Shown here one piece after another: positions 17,115 to 24,496 of a stretch of DNA of 64,000 nucleotides. This DNA is from Mesorhizobium sp. M1C.F.Ca.ET.210.01.1.1 (GTDB lineage Bacteria; Pseudomonadota; Alphaproteobacteria; Rhizobiales; Rhizobiaceae), in assembly GCF_004791585.1 (NCBI RefSeq), contig NZ_SRUU01000013.1, positions 115,593 through 179,592 on the forward strand. Reading direction: 5' to 3'. Below the pieces are notes generated by a model. The model searched no databases and was not told the origin of the DNA. It saw only the letters and a program-made list of their open reading frames with translations. The position numbers were made by a program, and so were the translations under genes. How positions within the stretch are numbered: position 1 is the first letter of the stretch; each line of letters begins with the position of its first letter.

Positions 17115-17501
17115 ATGAGCTATTATTTCAGCAAAAGCCTCGACATGCCGTTCGCCGCGGCGATCGAACACGTGACCAGGAAGCTTGCCGGCAAGGGCTT
17201 CGGTATCCTGACAAGGATTGATGTCGAACACACGATGAAGGTCAAGCTGGGCGTGGACTTCAAGCCATACATGATCCTCGGCGCCTGTAATCCGCATTTC
17301 GCATGGCGCGCGCTCCAGGCTGAAGACAAGATCGGCGCCATGCTGCCCTGCAATGTGATCGTGACGGAGTTTGCGCCCGGCAAGGTCGAGGTAGCGGCCA
17401 TCGATCCGATGGCGGCGATGGGAGCAATCGGCAACCCCAAGCTTGCCGCGACGGCAAAGGATGTCCGGCTGTTGCTGCAGGAAACGATCGAGGAACTTTG
17501 A
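17115..17501 (+). CDS. DUF302 family protein
   Basis: The 128-residue product (MSYYFSKSLDMPFAAAIEHV, then KGFGILTRIDV and LGACNPHFAWRAL) matches the DUF302 fold throughout: a small cytoplasmic alpha/beta protein with a conserved NP-HFA segment. Its biochemical role is unknown. GAAGGAGAACCCCG gives a good ribosome binding site for the ATG at 17115. The stop codon TGA overlaps the start of the metal ATPase gene by one base, so the two are coupled. DUF302 proteins often accompany redox or metal-handling genes, as here. Confidence 0.85.
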   Translation: MSYYFSKSLDMPFAAAIEHVTRKLAGKGFGILTRIDVEHTMKVKLGVDFKPYMILGACNPHFAWRALQAEDKIGAMLPCNVIVTEFAPGKVEVAAIDPMAAMGAIGNPKLAATAKDVRLLLQETIEEL

Positions 17502-19390
17502 TGGCGGCGGCCATGAACGAGACGGTGCTGCGGCGTGCGCTGCTGATCATCGCCATTCTCGGTCTGGCGCTTGGGCTCGGCGTCTGGCGGAGCGGTATCG
17601 GCTCCGTCTCGCCTGATGCGATTTGGATGGCGGCGACCCTGCCTGTCGTTGTGGTGCTTGCCATTTCGATCCTGCGGGATTTCTGGATCGGCCGGATTGG
17701 TGTCGACGCGATCGCGCTGGTTTCGATGTCGGCGGCGTTGCTGCTGGGACAGGCTTTGGCGGCAGTCGTCGTCGCGATCATGTATGCCGGCGGCACGGTG
17801 CTCGAGGATCTTGCGCGCGGGCGGGCGGAGCGGAACCTCAGGGCCCTGACCGACAGGGCGCCGCGCCTGGCGCATCGCAAATGCGCGAACGGCTCGGAGA
17901 CCGTTGCTGTCGATCAGGTGGCGGTCGGCGACGAGCTTTTGGTGCGCGCCGGCGAACTGCTGCCCGTCGACGGCATCCTGATCGACGCTTCGGCATCGCT
18001 CGATGAGTCAACTGTCAGCGGAGAACCCCTGCCCGAGCGGCGGAGTGCCGGCGACGCGCTGCGCAGCGGCACCGTCAACGCCGGCGAGGCCTTTGTCATG
18101 CGGGCCTCGGCCGTCGCCGACAACAGCACCTATGCCGCGATCGTGCGCATGGTCGCTGCCGCGCAAACCGCCAAGGCGCCGTTCATACGCATTGCCGATC
18201 GTTTCGCCCTGCTGCTTCTCCCGCTCACGCTCGTGGTCGCCGGTGTCGCCTGGTATCTTTCCGATGACCCGGTCCGCGCCCTTGCCGTGCTGGTTGTCGC
18301 AACGCCTTGTCCGCTGATCCTCGCCGCACCCGTTGCTTTCATCGGCGGCGTGTCCCGCGGTGCCCGCGCCGGCATCCTTATGAAGGGCAGCACCGCGCTC
18401 GAAGCGCTCGCCCAGATACGCACCGCGGTCTTCGACAAGACCGGCACCCTGACGCTCGGCGGCGCCGAGCTGATCGAGATCGACGTCTCTCCGGGCCAGG
18501 AAGCCGATGAACTGCTGCGTCTGCTCGCCTCGCTTGAGCAGGCTTCGCATCATGTCCTTGCGGACTCGATTGCCCGCATCGCTCGCCACAGGGACCTGGC
18601 GCTTTCCCAGCCCCGCGACGTTCACGAACATCGCGGAGAAGGCCTCAAGGGTCTGATAGACCGGATACCGGTCGCGGCCGGGTCAAGATCGCTGGTCCTT
18701 GGGGACGGGCCGCTGCCTCGATGGGCGATGAATGGCGAGGAACGGTATCGCAACGCGCAGGTGCTGAGGGTGTTTCTGGCGCTCGACGGTCGCCTTGCCG
18801 GGATCTTTACCTTCGGCGATGCGATCCGCGAGGATGCCCGCGGCACGCTGCGCGAATTGCGTTCGTCTGGTGTGGCCCGGATGGTCATGCTGACCGGCGA
18901 CGACCACGCCGCGGCTGAGAAGATTTCCGCTTCCCTCAATCTCGATGCCGTGGTTGCCGATGCCACGCCGGCAGACAAGGTTGGAACGGTCGAGGCCGAG
19001 AAGGCTATGGCGCCCACGATGATGGTGGGCGACGGCATCAACGATGCCCCTGCCCTTGCCGCGGCGACCGTGGGTATCGCGCTGGGGGCACGCGGTGGGA
19101 CGGCCTCGTCGGAAGCGGCGGATGTCGTCGTGCTGGCCGACAGGCTGCAGCCCGTTGCCGACGCATTGCGGATCGCCAGGCGCACCCGCGGGATCGCCCT
19201 GCAGAGCATCATTGTCGGGCTGACGCTCTCAGGCGCCGCCATGGTCTTGGCCGCAGCCGGGCACATAACACCCGTGGCGGGAGCGCTGCTTCAGGAGGGC
19301 ATAGACGTCGCCGTCATCCTCAATGCACTGCGTGCCCTTGGCGACGGGCGTTTCGAACACAGCCGAGACAGGAGAATTGAGCCGTCATGA
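17501..19390 (+). CDS. Heavy-metal P-type ATPase with TPC motif
   Basis: The 629-residue product has the order of P1B ATPases: four N-terminal membrane helices, the TGES-like loop VSGEPLPE, the ion-channel motif TPCPL (Thr268-Pro269-Cys270), DKTGT with the phosphorylated Asp312, and [10 protein letters not shown]. It lacks the usual N-terminal metal-binding (HMA) domain. The TPC motif is that of the P1B-5 group, for which nickel/iron export has been reported; the metal here cannot be proven. The ATG at 17501 follows GAGGAACTTTG; an in-frame TTG directly before it is less likely. The gene is coupled on both sides, to DUF302 and to thioredoxin 2. Confidence 0.88.
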   Translation: MAAAMNETVLRRALLIIAILGLALGLGVWRSGIGSVSPDAIWMAATLPVVVVLAISILRDFWIGRIGVDAIALVSMSAALLLGQALAAVVVAIMYAGGTVLEDLARGRAERNLRALTDRAPRLAHRKCANGSETVAVDQVAVGDELLVRAGELLPVDGILIDASASLDESTVSGEPLPERRSAGDALRSGTVNAGEAFVMRASAVADNSTYAAIVRMVAAAQTAKAPFIRIADRFALLLLPLTLVVAGVAWYLSDDPVRALAVLVVATPCPLILAAPVAFIGGVSRGARAGILMKGSTALEALAQIRTAVFDKTGTLTLGGAELIEIDVSPGQEADELLRLLASLEQASHHVLADSIARIARHRDLALSQPRDVHEHRGEGLKGLIDRIPVAAGSRSLVLGDGPLPRWAMNGEERYRNAQVLRVFLALDGRLAGIFTFGDAIREDARGTLRELRSSGVARMVMLTGDDHAAAEKISASLNLDAVVADATPADKVGTVEAEKAMAPTMMVGDGINDAPALAAATVGIALGARGGTASSEAADVVVLADRLQPVADALRIARRTRGIALQSIIVGLTLSGAAMVLAAAGHITPVAGALLQEGIDVAVILNALRALGDGRFEHSRDRRIEPS

Positions 19391-19836
19391 CGCAGGAGAA
19401 CCTGGTGGTTTGCACCAAATGCGGCGTGGTCAACCGCCTGCCGCCCAACCGAAACGGCGCCGACGCGCAATGCGGAAAGTGTGGCGCCCGGCTGTTTTCG
19501 GGATTCCCCCAGGATGTCGACACGGTGAACTTCGATCATCAGATCGGACGCGGCACACTCCCCGTCCTCGTCGATGTCTGGGCCCCATGGTGCGGTCCCT
19601 GCAAGACGATGGCGCCGGCCTATGAATCCGCCGCCACGGCGCTTGAGCCTCATGTGCGGCTGATCAAGCTGAATTCCGACACGGAGCAGGCCACCGCGGC
19701 GAGGTTGGGCATTCGCGGCATCCCCACCATGATCCTGTTTCACCGCCAGCGAGAAATCGCGCGCGTCTCGGGGGCGATGAGCGCCGGCCAGATCGTCAGC
19801 TGGGTTCGCAGCCATGTGCCGACAGGCGCCAGCTGA
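19387..19836 (+). CDS. trxC: Thioredoxin 2 with N-terminal zinc ribbon
   Basis: The 149-residue product has two CxxC pairs (Cys9/Cys12 and Cys29/Cys32) that form the zinc ribbon of TrxC, followed by a thioredoxin fold with the active site WCGPC (Cys69/Cys72) and the cis-proline segment RGIPTM. It reduces protein disulfides in the cytoplasm and is usually tied to oxidative or metal stress. Its ATG overlaps the stop of the metal ATPase gene (ATGA), so it is the third gene of the DUF302-ATPase-trxC operon. That coupling suggests redox upkeep of the ATPase or its ligands; this is inference. Confidence 0.92.
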   Translation: MTQENLVVCTKCGVVNRLPPNRNGADAQCGKCGARLFSGFPQDVDTVNFDHQIGRGTLPVLVDVWAPWCGPCKTMAPAYESAATALEPHVRLIKLNSDTEQATAARLGIRGIPTMILFHRQREIARVSGAMSAGQIVSWVRSHVPTGAS

Positions 19837-19854
19837 GGCTTCCACCGAGCCAGT

Positions 19855-19868
19855 TTGACCCTGATCAA
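19855..19868 (+). promoter_or_regulatory. Fnr/FixK-type box
   Basis: TTGAC-CCTG-ATCAA, one mismatch from consensus, 48 bases upstream of the start codon at 19916. A promoter with the box at -41.5 would give a leader of about 13 bases. Confidence 0.75.
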
Positions 19869-19915
19869 GGCCACATCCGATCGTTGCGGTAGGAATGGCC
19901 GCAAAGGAGTTTGTC

Positions 19916-20302
19916 ATGACCACTTTGCACGACCTCACCCCCAAATTCAGGAACATCCGCCTGCTTCTGGCTCGCGAGAAGGGCCATCCAGAGGGCGACC
20001 GCGAAGAAGGCTATGACGTGCTGGCGCCACTGACCGACGAAGGAAGGCTGGACGCAGAGGAATGGAAATCGCACCGGGCGGTCTGCCGAGTCCGCCGCTT
20101 CCGCACCGGCGAAGACGACCTTGTCGGCTGCTTGCGCCGCAAGCCGGGCGGCCAATGGTATTTCGACTACGCCGAGGGCGACCGTGACGATGAGGTGGGC
20201 TTCCATCTTGGCGAGGAACGCTTCGTCACCGGCGAGTATGTCTCGATAAAGCGCAATGGGGCCATGCACACTTATCAAGTGGCCCGGGTCGAGCAGCCCT
20301 AG
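19916..20302 (+). CDS. Unrecognised 128-residue protein under an Fnr/FixK-type box
   Basis: The product (MTTLHDLTPKFRNIRLLLAR) is hydrophilic and rich in charged residues, without signal peptide, cysteine pairs or membrane segments. Its C-terminal half (RRKPGGQWYFDYAEGD, then EYVSIKRNGAMHTYQVARVE) looks like a small beta-rich domain. AAAGGAG five bases before the ATG supports translation, and the box at 19855 supports low-oxygen control. No family was recognised. It is a good candidate for an uncharacterised member of the anaerobic regulon. Confidence 0.75.
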   Translation: MTTLHDLTPKFRNIRLLLAREKGHPEGDREEGYDVLAPLTDEGRLDAEEWKSHRAVCRVRRFRTGEDDLVGCLRRKPGGQWYFDYAEGDRDDEVGFHLGEERFVTGEYVSIKRNGAMHTYQVARVEQP

Positions 20303-20491
20303 CAATTCTCACGAAAGCGGGCCGGAGCCGGGCCATGTCACACCGCATCCTCGTTGTCATAGGCCGTCTCGACCGTCGCCTCATCGCCCGTGCAGCGCCC
20401 TGGCCTCGGCATATGCCGATGGCGCGGAACGGACCGACAACAGCGCCTGGAGGTAGTCTGAAAGATCGCGACGCGCCTTGGTCTGCTGCAG

Positions 20492-21475
20492 TCACGGCTG
20501 CAGGACAGCGGCTCCGTTCAACCTGCCCATGCGCAAATCGTCCAGCGCCTGGTTGGCTTCCTCGAGCCGATAGACCTTTGTGTGGGTACGCACCTGAGCG
20601 CGCCGGGCAATCGGGAAGAATTCCTCCGCGTCGCGGCGGGTCAGGTTCGCGACCGACACCAATTCTCGTTCTTCCCACAAAAGTCTGTAGGGCATCGATG
20701 GAATATCGCTCATGTGGATGCCGCCGCAAACGACGCGGCCGCCTTTGCGCACGGCTCGCAACGCCGCCGGCACCAGGTCGCCGACCGGCGCGAAGATGAT
20801 CGCGGCATCGAGCTCGACTGCCGGCAGGGTGTCGGACGCCCCAGCCCAGGCCACGCCTAACGAGCGCGCGAATTCCTGGGCCTGGACGTCGCCCGGCCGT
20901 GTGAAAGCGAAGACCTCACGTCCCTGCCAGATCGCCACCTGGGTGATGATGTGGGCGGCGGCGCCGAAGCCGTAGATGCCGAGCCGGGTGCCGTTGCCCG
21001 CCTTCTTGAGGCAGCGCCAGCCGATCAGCCCCGCGCACAGCAACGGCGCCAAGGACACCGGATCCGCCGCGGCGTCGAGCTCGAAGGCGAAATGCTCGTC
21101 GGCCACGACATGGCTGGCGAAACCACCGTCGCGCGTATAGCCGGTGAAGAGTGGCTGGTCGCAGAGATTCTCGGCGGCGGCGGTGCAATAGGGACAGTGT
21201 CCGCAGGTGTGTCCCAGCCATGGAACGCCTGCTCTCTGCCCGAGCCGGGATCGCGACACGCCTTCACCGACAAGATCGACGATCCCTACGATCTCGTGGC
21301 CCGGAACGAGCGGCAGCCTCGGCCGCGGCAGATCGCCATCCACGACATGCAGGTCGGTCCGGCAGACCGCGCATGCCTCCACCTTGAGCCTGATCTCCCC
21401 CGGTCCCGGCATGGGGTCGGGGCGATCGACGAGGTGCAAAGGCGTGCCGGACTTTTCCAGCACCATTGCCTTCAT
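20492..21475 (-). CDS. Zinc-dependent alcohol dehydrogenase
   Basis: The 327-residue product is a medium-chain dehydrogenase. Catalytic zinc ligands are Cys38 (ACAVCRTDLH) and the His60-Glu61 pair (PGHEIVG). Structural zinc ligands are Cys91, Cys94, Cys97 and Cys105 (HTCGHCPYC and NLC). The cofactor strand reads RLGIYGFGAAAH. It likely oxidises or reduces short alcohols or aldehydes with NAD(P)H in the cytoplasm. The ATG at 21475 follows GGGGGAGCGTG; the frame remains open upstream without similarity. A small gene lies 47 bases upstream on the same strand behind an Fnr/FixK-type box, so expression under low oxygen is likely. Confidence 0.88.
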   Translation of the reverse strand: MKAMVLEKSGTPLHLVDRPDPMPGPGEIRLKVEACAVCRTDLHVVDGDLPRPRLPLVPGHEIVGIVDLVGEGVSRSRLGQRAGVPWLGHTCGHCPYCTAAAENLCDQPLFTGYTRDGGFASHVVADEHFAFELDAAADPVSLAPLLCAGLIGWRCLKKAGNGTRLGIYGFGAAAHIITQVAIWQGREVFAFTRPGDVQAQEFARSLGVAWAGASDTLPAVELDAAIIFAPVGDLVPAALRAVRKGGRVVCGGIHMSDIPSMPYRLLWEERELVSVANLTRRDAEEFFPIARRAQVRTHTKVYRLEEANQALDDLRMGRLNGAAVLQP

Positions 21476-21522
21476 CACGCTCCCCCGGTTTCCTGGAAAA
21501 CGCGCTGATCCGGCACCCGTTC

Positions 21523-21696
21523 CTATCGCGAGTGCCTGATCCTGACGGGTTGCGGCCGGGTGCGACGACCGAAGCCATGGCTCGCCGAAGCGTGGCTGAG
21601 CTTCACTGCCGAAACCATTTCGAAGTAGAGCCCTGCGCCGGCAAGATAGGAAAGGCCGAGTATTCCAGCCCAGATGGCGATGATGTCGGACGTCAT
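21523..21696 (-). CDS. Small single-span membrane protein (putative)
   Basis: A 57-residue frame starts MTSDIIAIWAGILGLSYLAGAGLYFEMV after AAGGAATCCGACC. One hydrophobic helix of about 20 residues is followed by a basic tail. Its start lies 65 bases from the Fnr/FixK-type box at 21761, the distance expected of a class II promoter with a short leader, and the alcohol dehydrogenase gene follows 47 bases later. No family is recognised; support comes from position and the ribosome binding site. Confidence 0.45.
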   Translation of the reverse strand: MTSDIIAIWAGILGLSYLAGAGLYFEMVSAVKLSHASASHGFGRRTRPQPVRIRHSR

Positions 21697-21760
21697 GGTC
21701 GGATTCCTTGGTTTCACGCTGGTTCCGAGCAAATAGTCGCCGAGCCAATTCATGCAGGCC

Positions 21761-21774
21761 TTGATCGTGGTCAA
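21761..21774 (-). promoter_or_regulatory. Fnr/FixK-type box between alcohol dehydrogenase operon and fixK
   Basis: TTGAT-CGTG-GTCAA, one mismatch. On the minus strand it predicts a leader of about 30 bases for the small gene at 21696. Toward fixK (start 21928) it would give a leader of about 120 bases, so control of the minus-strand genes is the better fit; autoregulation of fixK remains possible. Confidence 0.7.
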
Positions 21775-21927
21775 TCGCATGGAACAACCGCTTCGCGCGG
21801 CGAGACCTGGCTCGATCGGATGGTTTCGGCCTGCCCTCTAAGTAGTTTCCCGTAGGGACATAACCGAATTTCGGCATGGCGGGATTTGCGCGATTGCTGC
21901 TGTCGAGAATTCACCGGGACCACAGCC

Positions 21928-22575
21928 ATGCACGCTCAAGCCTCCGTCAAGATCGAACTGCCGTCATATGTTCCCCACCAGGCCCCCGCGCCCGTCCTTG
22001 ATGTGGCGACAGCACAGCCGGTCAGCTTCTTCCCCGCAGGTGCCGAGATCTACGCCCAGGGCGAAAAGGCGGGTGCTCTCTACCAGGTCGAATTCGGCGC
22101 GGTCCGCATCTACCGCCTGCTTGCCGACGGCCGCAGGCAGATCAGCGCATTCCATCTGGCCGGAGAAACTTTCGGTTTCGAAGCCGATGCCACGCACCAC
22201 TTCTTCGCCGAAGCCATCAACGCAACCGGAGTGCGGGTCTTTCGCGCTCCCTCGGGCATGGACATGTCCCGCCAGCTCCTGCCGCTTGCCCTCAAGGGCC
22301 TGACCCGGGCACAGGAACATCTTCTGGTGCTTGGCCGTCAGAACGCCATCGAGCGCGTCGCGGCATTCCTGGTCGAGATGTCGGAGCGCCAGGGCGGACT
22401 GCGCCAGGTGGAATTGCCGATGTCGCGCAACGACATCGGCGACTATCTCGGCCTCACCATCGAAACCGTGTCGCGCGTCTTCACCCGCCTGAAGGAGAAG
22501 GGCGTCATCCGCCTGCTCAACCTGCGCAGCATCGAAATTCTCAAGCGGGATACGCTTCTGGCGATGGGGGAATGA
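21928..22575 (+). CDS. fixK: Crp/Fnr-family regulator FixK
   Basis: The 215-residue product has the cyclic-nucleotide-type beta-barrel (AEIYAQGEKAGALYQVEFGAVRIYRLLADGRRQ, AGETFGFE) and a Crp-type helix-turn-helix (SRNDIGDYLGLTIETVSRVFTRLKEKGVI). It has no N-terminal cysteine cluster, which separates it from Fnr. The run RIYRLLxDGRRQ and the FGFEA segment are close to rhizobial FixK. FixK is normally made on demand of phosphorylated FixJ and activates fixNOQP, fixGHIS and other genes through TTGAT-N4-ATCAA boxes; many such boxes occur in this window. The ATG at 21928 is chosen by family length; its ribosome binding site is poor. Confidence 0.9.
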   Translation: MHAQASVKIELPSYVPHQAPAPVLDVATAQPVSFFPAGAEIYAQGEKAGALYQVEFGAVRIYRLLADGRRQISAFHLAGETFGFEADATHHFFAEAINATGVRVFRAPSGMDMSRQLLPLALKGLTRAQEHLLVLGRQNAIERVAAFLVEMSERQGGLRQVELPMSRNDIGDYLGLTIETVSRVFTRLKEKGVIRLLNLRSIEILKRDTLLAMGE

Positions 22576-22624
22576 GGCTCATCTGAGGGTCAATCACCGC
22601 ATCGATCTCCTGGAAGGGACGACA

Positions 22625-23140
22625 ATGAAAAGCACGCTCACCACGCATACCGGATTTCGCTTCGAAGTCCGTCGCGCACGCCCTGAGGATGAGCCGCTCG
22701 TAGCCGAGTTCTTCACCCATGTGACAGCAGAGGATTTGCGCTTCCGCTTCCTCGGGGCCGTGAAGCAGGTATCGCACGAGCGGCTGGTGGCGATGACCCG
22801 TTCCGACGATCCGCATGTCCATAATTTTCTCGCCTTCTCGACCGACGGAATGCTGATCGCGGTAGCGACGCTGGCCAGCGATCCGGCGGACCGGCGCGGC
22901 GAAGTGGCCGTCTGCATTCGCCAGGACCGCAAGCATCTCGGCGTTGGCTGGGAATTCCTGGGTTACATCGCACGATACGCCGAGGAACATGGCATCGAGA
23001 CGATCGAGTCGATCGAGAGCCGCGAAAACCGCGCCGCGATCGAGCTCGAGCGCGACATGGGCTTCACCGTCAAGACGGATCCCGACGATGCGACGCTCGT
23101 CCTGGTTCAGCGGAAGCTCGGCGCCAAGTTGCCGGGTTGA
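22625..23140 (+). CDS. GNAT family N-acetyltransferase
   Basis: The 171-residue product is a single GNAT domain: FEVRRARPEDEPLVAEFF at the start, EVAVCIRQDRKHLGVGWEFLGYIARYA for the acetyl-CoA loop (Q-x3-HLGVG), and ESRENRAAIELERDMGF near the end. It resembles the C-terminal GNAT domain of the Pat-type fusion in this window, especially LRFRFLG. It follows fixK by 49 bases on the same strand and may be cotranscribed. Its target, protein or small molecule, is not visible. Confidence 0.82.
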   Translation: MKSTLTTHTGFRFEVRRARPEDEPLVAEFFTHVTAEDLRFRFLGAVKQVSHERLVAMTRSDDPHVHNFLAFSTDGMLIAVATLASDPADRRGEVAVCIRQDRKHLGVGWEFLGYIARYAEEHGIETIESIESRENRAAIELERDMGFTVKTDPDDATLVLVQRKLGAKLPG

Positions 23141-23236
23141 AGCATGTCTCCCGAAAGCGGGAACCACTTTCGGGAGACGGACACGCATAAACTCAAGAGC
23201 CTACAGCGGTTCAGCGTTTCACGGTATCGCTGAACC
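23141..23236. repeat. Dispersed intergenic repeat, subtype A copy 2 (partial) with terminator hairpin
   Basis: The first 40 bases match the subtype A element, including GTCTCCCGAAAG and CTTTCGGGAGAC, which themselves form a hairpin. The second half differs from other copies and carries a perfect inverted repeat, GGTTCAGCG (23208-23216) and CGCTGAACC (23228-23236). It separates the convergent GNAT and ackA genes and probably ends both transcripts. Confidence 0.7.
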
Positions 23237-23249
23237 ACTCTAGGTCGAG

Positions 23250-24434
23250 TCATCCCGTGACGGCAGTTTCGAGGTTGAGCAGTTCCATGGCCACTGCCCG
23301 TTCCTCGTCCGCCGGAATGACAAGAACATCGACACGAGAGCTCGCCGCGCTGACCAGCTCTTCGCGGCTTCGGTTCAAATCATCGTCGAGCATAACGCCC
23401 AGCCACCCGGCAGCTTCGCAGATCCTTTGCCGGATTTGAGGCGCATGCTCGCCAATGCCCGCGGTGAACACGAGTGTGTCGAGCCCCCCAAGCGCGGCCG
23501 CCAGCGATCCGATTTCACGTCCGATGCGGTAGACGAAGAGGTCGACGGCGCGGGCCGCAGCAAGGTCCTTCGAAGCAAGCAGGGTCTGCATGTCCCCGGA
23601 AATGCCGGATACGCCGAGCAAGCCGGATTGCTCGTAGAGCAAGGTGGTCAATTCCTCGGGTGACAGCTTGCGATCCTGCAAGAGATGCAGAAGGACGCCA
23701 GGATCGATGGCTCCGCAACGGGTGCTCATGACGAGGCCGTCAAGCGTCGAAAATCCCATGGTGGTCGCGAGGCTTGCCCCTGCCTTCATCGCGCACAGGC
23801 TTGCGCCGCTGCCGAGGTGCGCGACAATTGCACGGCCACCGGCAACGGCGCCGTAGCGGTCGTGAAGCTTCGCGGCGACGTGGCTGTAATTCTGTCCATG
23901 GAAGCCGTACGAAACGATGCCCTGTTCCGACATCTCATGCGGCACACCATAGATCTTGGCGAGTTCGGGACGCGCCGCGTGAAAGGCGGTATCGAAGCAG
24001 CCGACTTGTTCGGCTTCAGGCAGGAGGTGACTGGCCAGGTCGACGATTTCGAGATTGATGGACTGATGAATCGGGGCCAGCGGCTCGAGCCCGTGAAGAA
24101 CATCGAGCGTGCGCTGATCCAGTCTTGTCGCGCGGGCAAATTCCCGGCCGCCATGCACGATGCGATGTCCGACCTTGCCGATCTGGTGCAAGAAACCGTG
24201 GCCGGCGAGGAACGAGGCGACGGCTTCGAATGCCTTCGCGATATCGATCGGCCCATCTCCCAGGCTCCTGTCGATTTCGGGCGAGAAGGCCGTGGACGCG
24301 ATGTGCAGTCGTGGATGGGAGCCGATCGACGACACGCTTCCGCGAACAAGCAGGTGAAGCTCCTCGCGCCGCTGAAACAGGGCGAATTTCAGGCTCGAGG
24401 AGCCGCCGTTGAGCACGAGAATGGCATCGCTCAT
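23250..24434 (-). CDS. ackA: Acetate kinase
   Basis: The 394-residue product has the acetate kinase signatures: LVLNGGSSSLKFALF at the start, GHRIVHGG, and AHLGSGASLCAMKAG for phosphate binding, then GFSTLDGLVMSTRCGAIDPG. It converts acetyl phosphate and ADP to acetate and ATP in the cytoplasm. The ATG at 24434 gives family length; the frame remains open 75 bases further into the upstream gene. It lies 62 bases downstream of the phosphoketolase gene on the same strand, so the two enzymes form a path from sugar phosphate to acetate with ATP gain. The Fnr/FixK-type box before phosphoketolase likely controls both. Confidence 0.93.
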   Translation of the reverse strand: MSDAILVLNGGSSSLKFALFQRREELHLLVRGSVSSIGSHPRLHIASTAFSPEIDRSLGDGPIDIAKAFEAVASFLAGHGFLHQIGKVGHRIVHGGREFARATRLDQRTLDVLHGLEPLAPIHQSINLEIVDLASHLLPEAEQVGCFDTAFHAARPELAKIYGVPHEMSEQGIVSYGFHGQNYSHVAAKLHDRYGAVAGGRAIVAHLGSGASLCAMKAGASLATTMGFSTLDGLVMSTRCGAIDPGVLLHLLQDRKLSPEELTTLLYEQSGLLGVSGISGDMQTLLASKDLAAARAVDLFVYRIGREIGSLAAALGGLDTLVFTAGIGEHAPQIRQRICEAAGWLGVMLDDDLNRSREELVSAASSRVDVLVIPADEERAVAMELLNLETAVTG

Positions 24435-24496
24435 GGCCGGCCGCTCCCGGCCAACGCCGGATCGCTCGTCCATCTGGCCTGGCGCTTCGGCATCGG

